From positions 1 to 64,000 of the forward strand of contig NMRB01001638.1 of assembly GCA_002633025.1 (NCBI GenBank): a stretch of DNA of 64,000 nucleotides, written 5' to 3'. Shown here in pieces: positions 47,944 to 59,329 of this stretch (its first letter is position 1; each line of letters opens with the position of its first letter). The position numbers and the translations under genes are program-made. Under the pieces are notes generated by a model. The model did not search any database. It was not told the DNA's origin and saw only the letters and a list, made by a program, of their open reading frames with translations. Origin of the DNA: Notospermus geniculatus. Taxonomy: Eukaryota; Nemertea; Pilidiophora; Heteronemertea; Lineidae.

Positions 47944-49719
47944 CGAAGGTTACCATCTTGAAAAGTAGTACAGCGGAAGGTTAAATGGAAAAATATCTAC
48001 CAATTGTAATCAGGCTCCTAACGGTAACTCCATTAGGAGGAGTGATGCGGTCAAACATGGCGGCGACTGGTCGATGACAGTGTAGTATTTGTGTAACGTA
48101 GTGGAGAAAGTCGGCACTGTTGTAGAGTTTGTGCCCCTAGGCTTCAACCAGCAAACCTTTGTTGCCGTTGGCTTGTTTTATCTCGTACGAGCATGCATAA
48201 TGTATCAGCACAAGAGACAACTCTATATTCAGTCATGTCAGTTGCCCTTGCGATGAGCAGCCATATCAATGTTGCTCAAAATCAATTCCTAACGTTATCC
48301 ATCCGCATAATCTGCCGCAGGACAGCATCGATCCTGAAATGTATTCTCTTAGCTGTATTGGAAATGGAAGTCAAGGACATTGTTGGGACCAACAAAAAAA
48401 TCTGATGTTTCTCCCAAAAATAGCAATTATTTGAAAGGGGGATGACAGTAAGCAGTGGTTTTTATCATGTTTCCTTTTATACTATCATTGTGTACATGTA
48501 CAGATGTGTACATTCAGATGGAACCTTTGCTCACACAGTAAACCACTATGACATAAGGGTGATTTTAGAATAAGGAGACGTGTAGTACTTGCGCTCTGTG
48601 TTTTTTGTCAATCCCCACACCCTTGTTTGGTGTTATACTAACACCAGCTATAAACTCGTTCTTAAAAGATAGTGTTTTAACGTGCATCACCAGAAAGCCC
48701 TTCATAAATTATGGTAATGGTCTAAACAAGGTGAAATTAAGGTTATGAAAAAAATAAATTCTTGATGAATTCTTCCTGCTTTCTGTATCTGAGCCAATAA
48801 AGACAGGTTTTCTTTCTGAATGATCTCTAAAATTTTACCGAGTTGATTGGCTTACCTGGAACACAGGATTATTTTCATAAGGCCGTGCACCAAGCTCAAT
48901 AACCATTATCTGCCATCCTCCACGTTAAAATTGAGCGTATCAGGTACGAGCCCATTGATTCGAGGATCCTGTAGTGTCAGCTTCAAGTCGATCAGCAAGA
49001 AAAGGAGAATCAGGTTTAGAGTAGCATTATAGTTTGCTCTTTCAAAACTCATTGTTGTAAGGATTTTCAACTCTTTTTGCCTTTTTAAAAATTTTCAACA
49101 CGCCGAGATTTTACGGTGGGATCAACAACCAAAGCTACCTGATCCTGACCACTCAGGTTCTTTTGAAATTGTACCCGCCCTTATTATTTGAAAGAAGTCA
49201 TCTCCCTACTCCCCCGTACCATCAACCCAGTTCTCAAGTGGAACATAAGTAAACTAAGAGTAAATTAGCTCCTCTTTTTTACCGTTTCTTAAGCGGCCCT
49301 TTGTTTCTCTTGTCATTTGAAGATACATGTATCCTCTTCACACAAATATTTATTTTAGAACATTTTAAGAAGAGCATTTCGAGATTAAGTACAGCATTAA
49401 ATAACAGATCCACAACCTCAAACAAGTGGATGTAGAACAACATTTTTTGAACCAATTCCTAAGTACATGTATAGGGACCCTTTTTCTTTTTACCTGAAGG
49501 TAGCCTTTATAGTCATCTTCAAAAGTTTCAGTTTTCCAGCATTTCTAAGAAGAGCAGCTTTGAGATTATCTCAAGAAGGCGAAATCAGGGTGAACCTACA
49601 TGTATACAGTTTTTCAGGAATATCATTCTCTCTGTCATATACATGTACTAAGGTGGTAAGTACACTCTGGTGTTTCAGGTGTCAAAAGACAAAGGAGAAA
49701 TCATTTTATATTACAATTT
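47944..49719. other. Non-coding stretch of the giant intron
   Basis: An ATGGCGGCGACTGGTCGATGA start at about 48056 stops after six codons. Nothing else is recognised. Confidence 0.5.
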
Positions 49720-49723
49720 TTAA

Positions 49724-49971
49724 AGGCTCACTGTATTGAATTCAGAAAGTGCTTACATCCTCCGACGTTAGTGTGGTGTAAAGTGTACATGTACTACTAT
49801 ATTTGAATTCATTAGAGCTCTGCCTGCAGTTTTTTGATGTGTGCTGAAACCCAGGTCTAGATTCTTTGTTTGTATCAGGCAAGCATTTGGGGGACCTTCA
49901 CTAGGCTGATACCTCCACCCTGCATTCTCCTAACACTTTTGAAAATACCGTCAAATTCAATACAGTGGGGC
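49724..49971. mobile_element. piggyBac-like MITE, TTAA flanks
   Basis: TTAA lies at 49720-49723 and 49972-49975. The right end in reverse is GCCCCACTGTATTGAATTTG and the left end is AGGCTCACTGTATTGAATTC. A second copy of this family in opposite orientation at 60750-60863 also follows TTAA and starts ACCC. Confidence 0.7.
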
Positions 49972-50634
49972 TTAATTGAATTCAGACTACGGCAAAACAT
50001 GATACTTCTTTAACTCTCCTCTTTTGGTCTTTTTAAACAGAAACAACTGTCCTTCTCCTGGCATTAATACTTGTTAACAGGGATTGACCCGACATGCCCG
50101 ATATATATCTCATCCTCATTACTCCTTTGATCTCTGGGAACAGCCACCTGTTACACCCACCAAGTGTTTCTCCTTCCAATCCAGTGGACAGATTCTCCTT
50201 ATTGATGCAAGGTTCACATCTTCAGCTCTGGACCTCAGGAGCTGTGGGCCGGAGCTGAGGGAAAGATTCCTGCTCCTCTGATTGCAAATTATGCTTGTGA
50301 TTGATTGCATCATCGTCCTGTCAATCAATAAAATATCACGAGTGCTCTGCGCCCTCACAGGCAACAAATCCTTTTGTCACAGATCATAGACATTTATAGA
50401 CACTCCTGGACAAACAAAGAGTGTGAAAATTATAGAGAGTGGGCTTCATTTTTGATTCCAGATACAATTCTCAGAAAATAATCAAAAATATCAAAAATAC
50501 CTATTTTTAGAATCATGTACTATTGAACTTCAGCTCGGTGATAATAAGGCAAATTGGTTGCTTTGGCAACACAACATGAAGTGTTATCACCTGGTTTTGA
50601 ACTGACGTGTGAACAGTACACATCCAACATTTTT

Positions 50635-50720
50635 CATGTACATGTACATGTACATAACATTTTTCATGTACATGTACATGTACATGTACATGTACATGTA
50701 CATGTACATGTACATGTACA
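50635..50720. repeat. (TACATG)n microsatellite
   Basis: Runs of TACATG hexamers in two blocks separated by TAACATTTTTC. The run is self-complementary and can form cruciforms. Confidence 0.92.
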
Positions 50721-51254
50721 TATCATGTGCATTGTACACGTATCAAAATTCAATTCCAATACACAGCACCCTGAGGTAAGTATCTGGTGTCGCAGTCTTA
50801 CCTTTCCCATACAGTTGCTATAGGCATGAAGAACACATCGCAAGCACAGGATAAAGACACGGCAGTTTCACTGAGAGAAATGTGTAGCAGGGAGGGGTCG
50901 GATGAAACGAAAACATAAATTTCTATCTTGACAGCAAAAATGTTTACCCTTCCCAAGAAGAACCATGTACATTTGAAAAACAAGTCCCTAGTTGACAGGG
51001 AGCCTCTGATAAAAACCATGAAGGCAGTCTTGTCCATAATTTCAACAATTCTATATTAGTAACGATTGATACAGGTCTACCTGTATTATATTTGTTCATC
51101 GGATGTTAGTTATGGGGTGCTAAAAATCATCTCAGTCTCACCTACGTCATTATTGAATACGAGCCCACTGAAACCTCATGATACATGTAGTTACATGTAT
51201 GAAGGTGTGAAAAGTATTCGTAGCTTAGCAAAATCAACATGGAAGCAATACATA

Positions 51255-51375
51255 GATTCATAAAGGGTGTTTAAGACTTAGACGCGTGTAACTTCACTAA
51301 ATGCACACACTTCCACCATGCATTTGACGAAGTTACACGCGTCTAAGTCTTAAACATCCTTTATGAATTTGGCCC
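51255..51375. mobile_element. Harbinger-like MITE, second copy of the 25717 family
   Basis: The arms share GATTCATAAAGGGTGTTTAA, with the right end reaching GGCCC. The left terminal GGGCC is eroded, so no target duplication can be read. Confidence 0.75.
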
Positions 51376-52656
51376 GTACTGTACAACAGCCCTTGCCTGC
51401 ACGTATGTAGAACCATAATGTGCAATTTCTTCTCTTCTCTGCCCTCGGCAAGAATCTACATGTAGTTTTTTATGAGATACAAGTATAATGCTTCATAACC
51501 GCATACATTGTATAATACCTAAGAAGACAGAAGATACTGGAGGATGTCAAAATGTATGTCAATATTAAATGTCACGTGGGAGACATATGAAAAACGTCGC
51601 AGACATACGAGTGGCTTATATCATGTTTTTTTTCATTCTCACGGAACTGGTTGTCTTGGCTATGGGAGGACTGCAACTAGAACTTGGATGATGCTTTCGG
51701 GAATGTTTGTCCTTATAACTATATACAAATATTACGAAGTTACTTGCATCATGAAAAATATTGTCAAGAAAAGAGAAAAGATAGTACGAGCAACCAGCGT
51801 GTACTGTTAGTTTTATGACAGAGGATTAATTTTACAAACAAACCTGTTGCTGCCGAGGTTCGTTCCCGAGCCTTCGTTGCAGAAATCTCTGAGGGCCGTA
51901 TTCTAGAAGCTTTCCTTAACTCTAATTTCATCATACAATATGTAAGTGTATTTATAATAAAAGCAGATTTGCTATGGCCTCTATAAGAGGTTACTTAGGT
52001 GATATCCAAAATGGTTGACTAGCATGACATACTCTTGAAACACCGAGAAAAACACCCTACATGCTGATCTCATGACCATGCCTCAATGTTCTCTTAGTCT
52101 TATTCATCAAGGCTTATCCAATATACCCACGTACCTTCTAGCTTTTTGATGTCGAAACCCTGGGCATGATGATAAACTTTCATCTCTCCAATGGTGCGAA
52201 ATAGCAATTAGCTTCTGCAGACACTTGTTGCGAAGAAACCAACGGAGACTCTGCTTACTCCGTGTTCCAGAAGGGCCGTTTAGACGACAGGCAAAAATCC
52301 ACATGCATTCCGATCGAATCCGATTGTGGTTCAAAACTCTTGCGTGTACACGCTACCCAATGCTGTCCAATGTGGATTTAAAATGGTACCGAATCCACAT
52401 TGGATCGCATTGGACTACATCCGACCACATTCAAATCTCGTCCAAACGCAAATGAGACCCGATGCGGGTCGATGGGATCCAATCGGATTACTATGTAGTA
52501 ATCTGAATGTGGTTTTTTGGCTTTTTTTCAGTGAAGTTCATACCAGGCAGGGCCTACACCCAAACACTCCAAGGTTGTGCTCAGTCAACTGGTAAATATT
52601 GTGTTCACTTTCTGGTGTGTATTGCACAGACTTGGCACTTTGGCATGTTGAAGTTA

Positions 52657-52810
52657 AGCGGCCTATCCACGTGCAATATCATTGCACAATATGAGGATCA
52701 AAATGGGCAATATTATTGCCAATCTTTCTCCCATCCATTATGCCAGAAGCACATGACACCCATTTAGGGCCCCATATTGTGCAATAATATTGTACCGTGG
52801 AAAAACCGCT
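52657..52810. mobile_element. 154-bp AGCGGCCTATCCACG MITE, TSD TTA
   Basis: This is the second copy of the 46695 family in the same orientation, with TTA at 52654-52656 and 52811-52813. The interior is about 85 % identical by eye. Confidence 0.85.
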
Positions 52811-52829
52811 TTAGGGTGAATCATAGTTA

Positions 52830-52935
52830 TGCCCGCTGTACACGATCAAATTTTTCATCCAATTTTCTGAATATGCTCAATAAAGGCCAACATGCCAAAA
52901 AGGTGAATGAAAAATTTGATCGTGTACAGCGGGCA
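52830..52935. mobile_element. 106-bp TGCCCGCTGTACACG MITE, TA target duplication
   Basis: The arms TGCCCGCTGTACACGATCAA are perfect for more than 30 bases, with TA at 52828-52829 and 52936-52937. It lies 19 bases after the preceding MITE. Confidence 0.85.
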
Positions 52936-53392
52936 TAAGTTGTATTTTGTGACGTTTGTAGGAAAAATGAAAGCAGTGATGCCTGTCAGTGTCAGGAAGA
53001 AAAGATGACAGAATTTGTGAAACTATGTTGAAACTGGTTGAATATGGAACCCATAGGTCAGAAGCCTGACGAACGAACGATTTTGAAACTAGACATGAAT
53101 GAGGAAATAAAGAAGATCAGAATGACATCTCTCTCCAACCCTGGACATTTCGCTGGCAGATTCTCCGTTTTTTCCTTTTTGACATATCGCATTCTCCCAA
53201 ATAACGTTAATATCGGCACATATCCCCAGGGATTATCAAGGAGGTAATTTTTTCAAAAACACCTCCGTCTTTCAGTGCCAGCGGTTACATGTACTTTTAA
53301 CCATTTGTATTTGTATCAGATTTTTCCCAGGGCCGAACCCAAAGCATTGGCCCCGGTATAGCATGGAAGAGGAGAGTGATAATTCCAAACGG

Positions 53393-53771
53393 TTAAAAAA
53401 CGGTAGATTTTACAGAAAAGTGCCTGAAGCAGAATCCCAAGGACTATTCTGTAAAATTTACTGATGGTCTAGTCCTGTTTACACTACATAGAAATCCCCG
53501 CCGGGCTTTTTGAGACCCGTGTCAAGCCCGGCTCTGAAAAATCCCCCCCGAGACGCGATGCTGCGGTGATCTAAATTAAGCCCGCCCAAAACATTTCCAG
53601 TTCGGAGAGCTTATTTGCCCCGGGTTTTTCATCCCCGGGTCTATTAGACCCGTGCTTTTAACAGGTGTAAACAGAAAAAACCCGGGTGAGACGCGGGTTT
53701 TAATTTAAATTTACAGAATAGTTCTGGGGACTCTGCTGCAGGCACTTTTCTGTAAAATCTACTGTTTTTAA
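53393..53771. mobile_element. 379-bp foldback element with nested second element
   Basis: The outer arms (AAAACGGTAGATTTTACAGA ... inverse, about 60 bp) are flanked by TTAA. Inside, CTGTTTACACTACATAGAAA (from 53475) faces GTGTAAACAG (ending 53674) and encloses GC-rich GACCCGTGTCAAGCCCGG and CCCCGGGT blocks. These resemble the 13.4/33.9-kb family. Confidence 0.72.
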
Positions 53772-54769
53772 CAGTGAATGTAAGGCGCATATTTGAATGA
53801 CAAATGTAGAGGTCACAAACTTAAAATGAACCCATCATCACGTCATTACTCATCTTGTCACACATTCTTATCTGAGTTCAAGTTGGGTTTTCCACAATCC
53901 AATGGCTAATTTGACTACCAAGAGAGAAGGCTGTCATATCTGTCTGCCTAATTAGATTAGGACACCTCTGTCATGTCTGTTCTTGAAAATTAGGATGATA
54001 ATGACAGGAACATAAAATTATGTACCGGTACGTACATGTAGTGTAGGCTTTTACATGTACTTGGATTTCTGGAGATGGGACATGTGGGAGGGGTCCCCGG
54101 GAGGGGTCTGGGCAGTAGCCTAGAGGAGCATAAAGGTAAGGTCCAAACCACAACACAGCAATTTGAAAATGATGCTCAATGATGCAGCAAAACATTAGGA
54201 TGTGCAGTCTGCTTCCTCCCCCATCTGGAATATGCCATTAAAACATGGAGAGGGGTGAATAAGGGTACTTAACAAACATGTAGATTCGACCAAGGGCAAA
54301 AAGGGCCAAAGGGCTGAGTTGATCGGGACATAGTGGCTAGTCCGTACTCCATTCCAAAGAAAAAAACATGAATAAGTGTCCCACCGGTAATTTCTTTGTC
54401 ACTCACTCTCTGCACCCACATCCCCCCCCCCCCCCATCCCACCACTGGTACATATGAGAAAGTGCCATTTTCAGCAATTGAATTTCCCGTATTTTTGGCA
54501 GGTTAATTTTAATGACACAAAAAAAGATAAGATAGTATTACATGTATCCTTTTTAATTTTTGACGACACTTCCAATCACCAATCAATGTGCATTCCAGTG
54601 TTTCCGCCAGAGGGTACTAAGGGTATTAGTAGTAGGCCTAAGTGCCCTCAAGGGCACAGAAAAGGACCATTTTCTTTAATTTCATGGGGTTTTTGCTGAT
54701 CTTAAGAAATTAGTCCCTCAAAAAATTTCTGTCAGAGACCCTGCATTCAGATTATTTAGGTGCCCTTAC
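53772..54769. other. Intron start of TULP4 after exon 1, non-coding
   Basis: It contains a poly-C/A patch at about 54423-54440 and the donor at 54764-54769. No other feature. Confidence 0.6.
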
Positions 54770-55030
54770 CTCATTTCTGTGTCCCCTCAGGTTGAAATTA
54801 GTCCTTGGGGGTGGTTCAAAAGATGTCCGACAATGATAAGTAGTAAATGTTGCACTGACGATCCCCTTGACATTACCAGCAGATAACCATCCTTCCTGAT
54901 AGTAATGCTGCCTGTTGAGTTTCCAGCCGTCCTCCTCCGGGGCCCCATCGGGAACCTTCCCCATCCAGGACAGGGTCTGGATGGTGCAGTCACTCCGCGT
55001 TGTGTTCAGCTCCTCGAAATGGACATGCAT
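54770..55030 (-). CDS. TULP4: TULP4 homolog, first coding exon (residues 1-87)
   Basis: This exon encodes the N-terminus of a tubby-like protein 4, a large WD40, SOCS-box and tubby-domain protein thought to act as an adaptor or scaffold, possibly in a cullin E3 ligase. The 87 residues align without gaps at the start with my memory of vertebrate TULP4: the distance from Met1 to the conserved LSW tripeptide (residues 20-22) is the same. The runs YYQEGWLSAGN, TFTTYHC and TNFNLRGHRNE are diagnostic. The ATG has A at -3 (aaaATGC), and an in-frame TAG lies about 50 bases upstream, so the start is well supported. The exon ends in phase 0 at GAG|gtaagg. It joins in frame to the exon at 8221-8349, giving ...RGHRNE-VILVKWNEP. 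Family, start and donor are seen directly; function is taken from the family. Any 5' UTR exon is not recognised. Confidence 0.93.
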
Positions 55031-56303
55031 TTTAAGGGTCAGAAATCCGAGCTCTCCAGAAATGAAATCATTATGATGCTACACAGAAAACACTATGGGA
55101 TGCTTATTCAGTATGTTTCCCAATACAATTCATAGTGTATAGCTTAGTACAATGCTATACACTATAGCTACGTACGGTAGGGCACTAAGAGGAACTACAC
55201 GTAACACAACAGTCAGTGACAGTGTAGCAGGCTATGATATGACAGCTAGCTTAGCCAGCTATCACTATCAGTCGCACAAAGCCCCTAGTACACTCATTGC
55301 ACTATCATCATTGTATCCATACAAAAAGACTTGCCAATATCCTAGCATGTAGACGAACACGGTGGCCTACGAATAGAAATATCAATAACAGCGGCGAAGA
55401 TTAACACGTAATCATGACTGAATCACCGACTCATGCTAACTGTCGTTTTAGCAATGCTTGTCAGTGGTTTATAGTGGAGGAGTTGTTCAAGAGATGGCGC
55501 TGACTGCGTTGTCAATTTCAGTTTTGACCAGTCTTGATCACCCAGCCACTGTAAGCCTAACTTCGAAATTTTCTTCTTCGAGCAAGACGGGGGACACATT
55601 GTCCATTGTTCATGTGAACTGGGGTAGGTTATACGGCGTTTGTTGTGACGTTTTTTTGCAAACACGTGAACTTCTGGCAAAGTTCTACATGTATCTCCAA
55701 AAAATAGCCACAATATTCACACCAATTGTCTGGTGCATGCACTGCTATGTTCATGGAAGTGAAATAGGCATTTTGGTCTAGAAACCGAAGTGTTATTTGA
55801 GAGAAATTAGGCCGTAAAAATTTGTAAACAAACGGGCGCCATTTTCCTCGAAAGGGTCTAGCAGATTCCTTTGCCGAAGAATGACAGAAAGACCCGAAAT
55901 TTTACGAAAGTAGCGTATTCAACAGTAAAACGCAGGAGTTTAATTCCCTGTCTGTGGGGCATTCGGGTCACTACTGGACAGATGGAAAACTCATAATGAA
56001 GCAGAGGACACATTTATTTCTATATCTAATTTGGAAATACATTGGATTGCTTTGGAAAACTGGCAACAGTGCCATCATTCCTCCATGTCTCCTGTCTCGA
56101 GAGTTGCGAGAACTTGACTCTGTATTCTAGGTGTTTACTACGACGATCTGCGAACATAGAAAATTAGAAGAAATCGTCATCTGGAACGAAACGGGATTCC
56201 TTTCGCACGATTTTCCCTCACCCTCAATAATAAAATTATGTTGGCTTCAGCAATGAGCCATGAATTTTGGTTGAACTATATAGGCCTACATGTACAAATC
56301 GTC
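55031..56303. promoter_or_regulatory. TULP4 upstream region
   Basis: It should hold the TULP4 5' UTR and possibly its promoter, by position only. No TATA box or initiator could be assigned. A plus-strand frame at 55458-55781 and its complement are open, but neither is recognised. Confidence 0.35.
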
Positions 56304-56762
56304 AGCTGAGAATTAACTGGTTCTACGTATGTCCATTTTCAACCTGACCCAAACTCCCTGTGCCAATAGTCCCTTAGGCACAGTAAGTCCATCTTGTCCA
56401 AACAAGGCCATCAACTGCGTCTTTAGCCTTGTCCCAATCATATCATCTTTAGCGTTAACTCGTAAATAATAATTGAATCTCACCCCTACTTGACCCCGCC
56501 TCCGACCCAATCAGAACTCGTGAAACAAATCGCCGTTCGGCACTTTCTCTTCTCTTCCCACAGACATTTGTAACACGGATTTTGATTGGCAAGTCGGTTA
56601 GCCTTCCCACACCGACGATTGGCTGAGGTTCCGAGCTCCTCAGAAGCGGGAAATGTGATGGATTCAAACCAGGCTAGATGGGCGTCAGACCAGATAGACT
56701 GGTGAGAATGAGATGAGTAAGTCGGGGTCAAGTTAAAAACATAGAACCAGTTAATCCTCAGC
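56304..56762. mobile_element. 459-bp element with GCTGAGAATTAACTGGTTCTA ends
   Basis: The left end AGCTGAGAATTAACTGGTTC is inverted at the right (GAACCAGTTAATCCTCAGC), and a second stretch (CAACCTGACCC / GGGGTCAAGTT) extends the pairing. It is non-coding and lies between the two divergent genes. Confidence 0.7.
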
Positions 56763-57137
56763 CCACGAAATGCTAGCTACGATTATTCAACATTGAAACG
56801 AAACTTCGTAGCCATCTCAAAAGGATTTATCGCACTCACGTTTTCGCACACGTTTTGCAGCATTTCTCAGCGTACGCATTACACATGGGTGAACCTGGCG
56901 AAAAATCCTGCCTGGAACACCAATCTGCCTTATCTCCGTATGGGCAATCTAAAAAAAGGATGGATAAATAAATTTCTCGGTTTTTTTGCTAGAAGTGTTA
57001 TAAAAGGTATTGCACTGATTTTCTCTCTGCTTCCCACTCCGCTTTTTTCAACTCAACAATTTCAAACGCTGATAGATATTGCCACAGGGTACCGAAAAAG
57101 GGGCGCGGCGGCCCCAACGGTCCAAGTATTATATAGG

Positions 57138-57374
57138 GGAGCGCGGTGGCACAATGGTTAGAGCGTTGGACTCGTGATCGGAAGGTTGCGGGTTCAATCC
57201 CTGGCTGTGCCACTCTGTATACTCTCAACTGGCCTGAAATGTCCATGTGTGCGCTGGATTGTAGCTGCCCTTGGTTTCTACAGAAAGGTTTCTGGATTAG
57301 GCTGGGTAATAATGTGAAGTGCCTTGACACTTAAATGTAAAAGGCACTATAAGCCCACACATTATTATTATTAT
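57138..57374 (+). mobile_element. tRNA-derived SINE with L2/CR1-like tail and 11-bp TSD
   Basis: The head resembles a tRNA gene, with an A-box-like block (TGGCACAATGGTTAGAGCG) and a B box (GGTTCAATCC). The nearest match I recall is tRNA-Thr(CGT), read from the loop CTCGTGA. A unique body follows, then a 3' end containing AAGGCACTATAA and an (ATT)n tail like those of SINEs mobilised by L2/CR1-clade LINEs. The insertion is flanked by a perfect 11-bp duplication, TATTATATAGG, at 57127-57137 and 57375-57385. It is not a functional tRNA gene, because the anticodon stem has a mismatch. Confidence 0.88.
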
Positions 57375-57491
57375 TATTATATAGGCCCTAATAGCTAGAA
57401 ACAGACAGCACATTTTTGCCGATAGTTTGGCCCCTCCACATCGGTGTTTCACAGGCCTTACATATCAACTCTTGATCTGAACGTGTATGTA

Positions 57492-57639
57492 CAGTCATTG
57501 GCATACATGTAAGTTTATCTACACCAGTCCTATGACCAAGGTTATATACTTTCTTGTGGTACAAACTGTGTTAAAATTGGCCCAGTAGTATTTGAAATAT
57601 TCAAGGTAGTAGGTGTAGATAAACTTATGTCAATGACTG
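57492..57639. mobile_element. 148-bp Tc1/mariner-like MITE, TA target duplication
   Basis: The ends CAGTCATTGGCATACATG and CATTGACTG (inverse) are typical CAGT mariner termini, with TA at 57490-57491 and 57640-57641. Inner arms pair GTTTATCTACACC with GGTGTAGATAAAC. Confidence 0.85.
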
Positions 57640-58490
57640 TACTTGTAGCAACTGCGCAGCGAAAACGGGAATCCGCTGAAAATGGACCGTTGTCCTACTT
57701 CGTTCCCGCAGGACAACGGGTTGGAGGGAATCTGCCTCCTGAATGGGCGCTGACATTTTTAAACCGTGTGACCGGAGGATGCGGATTTGATTGGTCACCC
57801 AGTCGATTGACCGGCGAGTTATTCAAATGATCGTAGAGATCACAGCACACTTTTCCGCAGCTGCACCTGACTGTTACACCCGCCGTCAAAACCCACTTGC
57901 GAAAATCTTCTTTCCATTCTGCGATTCGTGCCGGTAGCTATACAAGTGTGACAGGAATCAGCGTCCTAGGAATGCAGATCCGCCAAACAATAGCCCGCAA
58001 TTGTAAGGTTATATTCGAATGGTCATGGTCTCTCTAGCCATATATCTAATCCATCGCTGAACAATAAGACCGGACTTTGATTCCAGGGGGACTTGGATTC
58101 CTTTCACACCTGTGTTCTACTAAGTATAACGCATCACTGAAGAAGAGTATGGTGGTTTATGCCTTTTATCTCGAGAGGAAGCATTGTGTGCTTATTACCT
58201 GGGTTTGATGTGTCCTTCAATGCGGGGCAAGTCTTGCAACAGAGATCTTCTTTGCCATAACAGAATCCAGTGTATTCATAAGCTTTTGAACAGTCCATCC
58301 CATCTCCATATTGGCAACCTGCATGACAAGCATTGGAATGAAGAGTTCGTGTGGGTTGGACCTACATGTATGTTGGAGGAAAAAGAGAGGTGGCCTATAT
58401 GTTTTCAGCGCTGTAGGCCTATATAAGTGGCCTGTTAAAGTTGTGAAGCGGACTCTGGTATCGGGAACATTAGATTTCATTACACCTTTT

Positions 58491-59329
58491 GTTGATCGGG
58501 CAGTTTTGCTCACAAAGTCACCCGTTTATTTCCATGAAGAGAAGTTTTGATTGTTGTGAGACCATTTTTATACGTTAAAGTATACGTCTGTACGTATGTG
58601 TGCGAAATATCAAGTCGATTTGATGACGATAACATTGTTTTTGCAGCCTCCCAAAACGTTGTGTGTCAGATCAGGTTGTGGATGGGATATGAATATGCTT
58701 TGTTGACCGGGCAGTTTTGCTCTCAAAGTCACCCGTTTATTTCCATGAAGAGAAGTTTTGATTGTTGTGAGACTATTTTTATATGTTAAAGTATATGTCT
58801 GTACGTATGTGTGTGAAATATCGAGTCGATTTGATGACGATAACATTGTTTTTGCAGCCTCCCAAAAAAGTTGTGTGTCAGATCAGGTTGTGGATGGGAT
58901 GAAAATGCTTGTTGATCGGGCAGTTTTGCTCTCAAAGTCACCCGTTTATTTCCATCAAGAGAAGTTTTGGTTGTTGTGAGACCATTTTTATATGTTAAAG
59001 TATATGTCTGTACGTATGTGTGTGAAATATCAAGTCGATTTTATGACGATAACATAGTTTTTGCAGCCTCCCAAAAAAGTTGTGTGCCAGATCAGGCTGC
59101 GAATGGGATATGAATATGCTTTGTTGATCGGGCAGTTTTGCTCTCAAAGTCACCCGTTTATTTCCATGAAGAGAAGTTTTGATTGTTGTGAGACTATTTT
59201 TATATGTTAAAGTATATGTCTGTACGTATGTGTGTGTAATATCGAGTCGATTTGATGACGATAACATTGTTTTTGCAGCCTCCCAAAAAAGTTGTGTGTC
59301 AGATCAGGTTGTGGATGGGATATGAATAT
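58491..59329 (+). repeat. About 211-bp tandem repeat, four units, running into a gap
   Basis: Units start at 58491, 58702, 58911 and 59123 (211, 209, 212 and at least 207 bp), each with GTTGATCGGGCAGTTTTGCT and TTGTTTTTGCAGCCTCCCAA. The length is not a multiple of three, so the short frames are not repeated exons. The 938-bp gap that follows is probably more of the same array. Confidence 0.92.

Larger units (their letters stand above)
8350..54769 (-). other. TULP4: Giant TULP4 intron (46,420 bp)
   Basis: The interval lies between a donor (gtaagg, reading down from 54769) and an acceptor (ctttccag, ending at 8350). The flanking exons are adjacent in vertebrate TULP4 proteins. No TULP4-like exon is seen inside. 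The content is mostly transposon debris, minisatellites and AT-rich sequence, listed separately. The intron contains a 484-bp assembly gap and two short N joints, so its true length is uncertain. Confidence 0.88.

Noticed and set aside
57138-57215. Functional tRNA-Thr gene
   Set aside because: The anticodon stem is mismatched and the sequence is the head of a SINE with its own target duplications.
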